From the NCBI GenBank assembly GCA_039592335.1, contig JBDHBX010000026.1:32610-96609 (forward strand): a stretch of DNA of 64,000 bases, in the 5' to 3' direction. Source of the stretch: WVYX01 sp039592335 (lineage in GTDB: Bacteria; Gemmatimonadota; Gemmatimonadetes; Gemmatimonadales; GWC2-71-9). Both the position numbers and the translations under genes were made by a program. A model generated the notes under the pieces. It worked only from the letters and a program-made list of their open reading frames with translations. It was not told the origin of the DNA and searched no databases. Below are positions 62,576-64,000 of the stretch, piece by piece; the first letter of the stretch is position 1, and the number at the start of each line of letters is the position of its first letter.

Positions 62576-63561
62576 TGCTGGTAGATCCCGCTCACGGATT
62601 GCGAATCGCGTGGCACGCGCTCCGCTCTCGCGACCATCTGTTGCTGGCCCACCTCGTCGTCACGCGGCGCTGCAATCTCGCCTGCGCATACTGCAGCGAG
62701 TACGATCGGCACTCGATGCCGGTTCCGCTAGGTGCGCTCAGGAGCCGTGTGCGGGAGCTCGCACGCCTGAAGACGTTGATGATCGCGTGCACCGGTGGGG
62801 AGCCGTTGCTCCACCCGGAGATCGGACAGGTGATTCGGGAGATTCGTCGCTGCGGCATCGTGGCGATGATTACCACAAACGGGTATCCGCTTACGCCCAG
62901 GTTGGTCGACGTTCTCAACGCGGCAGGGCTGCAGGTGTTGCAGATCAGCATCGACAACGTTATCCCCGACGAGGCTTCGTCCAAGAGTCTCGCACTGCTG
63001 GAGCCCAAGCTGCGCCTGCTCGCAGATCGTGCCGTGTTCAGGGTGAACGTCAACTCCGTCCTGGGCGCCAGTGAAGCGAATGCGGAGGATGTGGTTGCTG
63101 TCGCAAGGCGGGCCACGAGCCTGGGGTTCTCGCATTCTGTCGGAATCGCCCACGACGCTACCGGCGTCTCGCGTCCATTGAGCGATCGCCAGCGTGACGC
63201 GCACCGCCAGGTGCGAAGGGAATCCAACACGTTCCTACACGCCCTCAACTGTTGGCTGTTTCAGAAGCGACTCATCGAGGGCAGCACAGACCGATGGTAC
63301 TGCCGGGCGGGAGCGCGCTATCTCTACGTGTGCGAGGACGGTCTGGTGCACTGGTGCTCTCAGCGCCGCGGATACCCGGCAGTGCCCCTGGAGGAATACG
63401 ACACAGCGGGGATTCGGAAGTCGTTCCAGACCTTCAAGGATTGCAGTCCCAACTGCACGGTTACCTGCGTGCGCCAAGTGAGCATGTTCGATGCCTGGCG
63501 TCGCCCTGGGCAGCGCAGGTCCGTGCGTCGGAGCTCCGGCCACTCTCCGGTGCGGCCTTGA
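62575..63561 (+). CDS. Radical SAM enzyme (fourth in the island)
   Basis: A 328-residue radical SAM protein with Cys33, Cys37 and Cys40 in CNLACAYC, followed by CTGGEPLLHPEI and LQVLQISIDNV. The C-terminal half has cysteines at LNCWLF, WYCRAG, VHWCSQ and DCSPNCTVTC, suggesting one or two auxiliary clusters. It shares a base with the exporter stop (TGATG). It is most like the third radical SAM in overall plan; it is the last gene of the operon, with a basic, Arg-rich tail (RRSVRRSSGHS). Confidence 0.88.
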   Translation: MLVDPAHGLRIAWHALRSRDHLLLAHLVVTRRCNLACAYCSEYDRHSMPVPLGALRSRVRELARLKTLMIACTGGEPLLHPEIGQVIREIRRCGIVAMITTNGYPLTPRLVDVLNAAGLQVLQISIDNVIPDEASSKSLALLEPKLRLLADRAVFRVNVNSVLGASEANAEDVVAVARRATSLGFSHSVGIAHDATGVSRPLSDRQRDAHRQVRRESNTFLHALNCWLFQKRLIEGSTDRWYCRAGARYLYVCEDGLVHWCSQRRGYPAVPLEEYDTAGIRKSFQTFKDCSPNCTVTCVRQVSMFDAWRRPGQRRSVRRSSGHSPVRP

Positions 63562-63641
63562 CGGAAGGCCAGCACCCCCAGCGCGGGCACTGGCGTTCGA
63601 TGTGGTACGGTGCCTCCACGGTGAGCAGAGGTGTCGATTAG

Positions 63642-63711
63642 GTGTGACGGATTGTGACGTCCAGGGCGGGGAAGTGTGACAGATCGTGCGGTCTATCGTG
63701 GGAAGTGTGAC
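63642..63711 (+). repeat. Three GTGTGAC repeats at 31-32 bp spacing
   Basis: GTGTGAC occurs at 63642-63648, 63674-63680 and 63705-63711. The second and third share the longer GGGGAAGTGTGAC / TGGGAAGTGTGAC context, and a fourth copy (GAAAGTGTGAC) lies at the left end at 40592-40598. The 31-32 bp period is about three helical turns. They may be protein-binding sites of the element or the worn end of an IS element. Confidence 0.45.
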
Positions 63712-63806
63712 GGGATGTCGCGATTTGGGGCTGACCCGTTCCGCTCTCCAGGCGCGTGCCTTTCAGTCCGGGGAAAAGCAGCGACGGCCGCGGTTGCGGT
63801 CGTCGT

Positions 63807-63827
63807 GTCCCTCACCTTTTCCCTCAC
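63807..63827 (+). repeat. Right arm-type repeat pair (TCCCTCAC x2)
   Basis: TCCCTCAC at 63808-63815 and 63820-63827, in the same orientation and with the same 12-base spacing as the pair inside attL. They end 62 bases before attR. Confidence 0.62.
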
Positions 63828-63888
63828 GAGGGAGCCTGAAACTGACGGAATGCCGCAGCGAGACTGGCGTGTCGCAAGTTCGGTAAAC

Positions 63889-63940
63889 GCAGCGGAATCA
63901 TAATCCGCGTGTCGGGGGTTCGAGTCCCTCCTCCGCTATT
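63889..63940 (+). repeat. attR: right 52-bp attachment-site repeat
   Basis: Exact copy of 39666-39717. The tRNA 5' half is absent before it (the preceding bases are GTAAAC), so this is a tRNA fragment and not a second tRNA gene. Confidence 0.95.
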
Positions 63941-63944
63941 GAAA

Positions 63945-63985
63945 GGGTCCCAATGACTTAGTCGTTGTTGGGGCCCTCTCTCTTC
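63945..63985 (+). terminator. Displaced original tRNA-Met terminator
   Basis: Bases 63945-63953 pair with 63968-63976 (9 bp, one G-U) and are followed by TCTCTCTT. It begins four bases after the attR tRNA 3' end, the place where the terminator of the uninterrupted tRNA gene would sit. Confidence 0.6.
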
Positions 63986-64000
63986 GCCACTCCACAGCAG

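Larger units (their letters stand above)
63562..63888. other. Non-coding right-end region of the island
   Basis: No gene is seen in these 327 bases. They hold three spaced GTGTGAC repeats (63642-63711), the TCCCTCAC pair (63808-63827) and DNA leading to attR. There is no clear terminator after the last radical SAM gene. Confidence 0.6.
39666..63940. mobile_element. 24.2-kb tRNA-Met-integrated genomic island
   Basis: The element is bounded by a perfect 52-bp direct repeat of the tRNA 3' end and carries a tyrosine integrase remnant next to attL. One repeat plus the interior gives a unit of 24,223 bases. Cargo is a regulatory kinase/methyltransferase pair and a 14-gene biosynthetic and export operon. 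There are no conjugation, replication or phage structural genes, and the integrase is truncated, so it now looks immobile or dependent on a helper. Flanks are host housekeeping genes on the left; on the right only 60 host bases are visible. Confidence 0.92.

Noticed and set aside
44893..63561. Polyketide or NRPS cluster
   Set aside because: PPTase, ACP, FkbH, SDR and methyltransferase suggest it, but no ketosynthase, acyltransferase, adenylation or condensation domain could be found.
63642..63711. Short CRISPR array
   Set aside because: Repeats are only 7-13 bases and imperfect, with just three units and no cas genes in the window.
63889..63940. Second tRNA-Met gene
   Set aside because: Only the 3' half of the tRNA is present; the acceptor 5' strand and D-arm are missing, so it is an attachment site.

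Overview
The window is 64 kb of GC-rich bacterial DNA, most likely from the phylum Gemmatimonadota. The hints are three very large Ser/Thr kinases with C-terminal TolB-like/TPR sensor parts, a SARP/BTAD-AAA regulator, a TonB receptor with a carboxypeptidase-like N-terminal domain, frequent GTG starts and many 4-base start/stop overlaps. Phylum assignment is inference; there is no rRNA here.

Region 1 (1-39.6 kb) is ordinary chromosome. A minus-strand block (kinase, SARP-AAA regulator, kinase, TonB receptor, DUF4153 membrane protein; 11.5 kb down to 1) looks like one signalling/transport operon. Next come an enolase-superfamily dehydratase, a DUF2723 membrane protein, purH, purN, selA, a lipoprotein, valS and a BON protein. 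On the plus strand follow thrS, an acyl-CoA/amino-acid catabolic run (thiolase, bioY, CPBP protease, hydroxybutyryl-CoA dehydrogenase, acyl-CoA dehydrogenase, Leu/Phe-type dehydrogenase, glyA), two small conserved proteins, a broken nnr, a beta-propeller protein, thiL, plsC, eno, a FtsB-like protein and tRNA-Met(CAT).

Region 2 (39,666-63,940) is a 24.2-kb genomic island inserted in that tRNA gene. A perfect 52-bp copy of the tRNA 3' end lies at each end (attL and attR), an N-terminally truncated tyrosine integrase sits just inside attL, and paired TCCCTCAC repeats with identical 12-bp spacing lie inside both ends. The original tRNA terminator appears to have been pushed out beyond attR.

The island cargo is a kinase/EgtD-like methyltransferase pair followed by a tightly packed 14-gene operon: Sfp-type PPTase, extended SDR, acyl carrier protein, cobalamin-binding radical SAM, FkbH-type HAD protein, second cobalamin-binding radical SAM, methyltransferase, NodU/CmcH carbamoyltransferase, a 1397-residue BadF/DUF2229/HgdB-type reductase, YegS/DagK-type lipid kinase, CDP-alcohol phosphatidyltransferase, SPASM-type radical SAM, MMPL/RND exporter and a fourth radical SAM enzyme. 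There is no ketosynthase or NRPS module. The giant reductase has the architecture of PlsA/Ger proteins, which turn glycerolipid esters into ether or vinyl-ether lipids without oxygen. With a lipid kinase, a phospholipid head-group synthase and a lipid-type exporter beside it, the best reading is a mobile pathway for an unusual, probably ether-type, radical-SAM-modified and perhaps carbamoylated membrane lipid. This is a hypothesis from gene content; the exact gene combination is not one I recognise.
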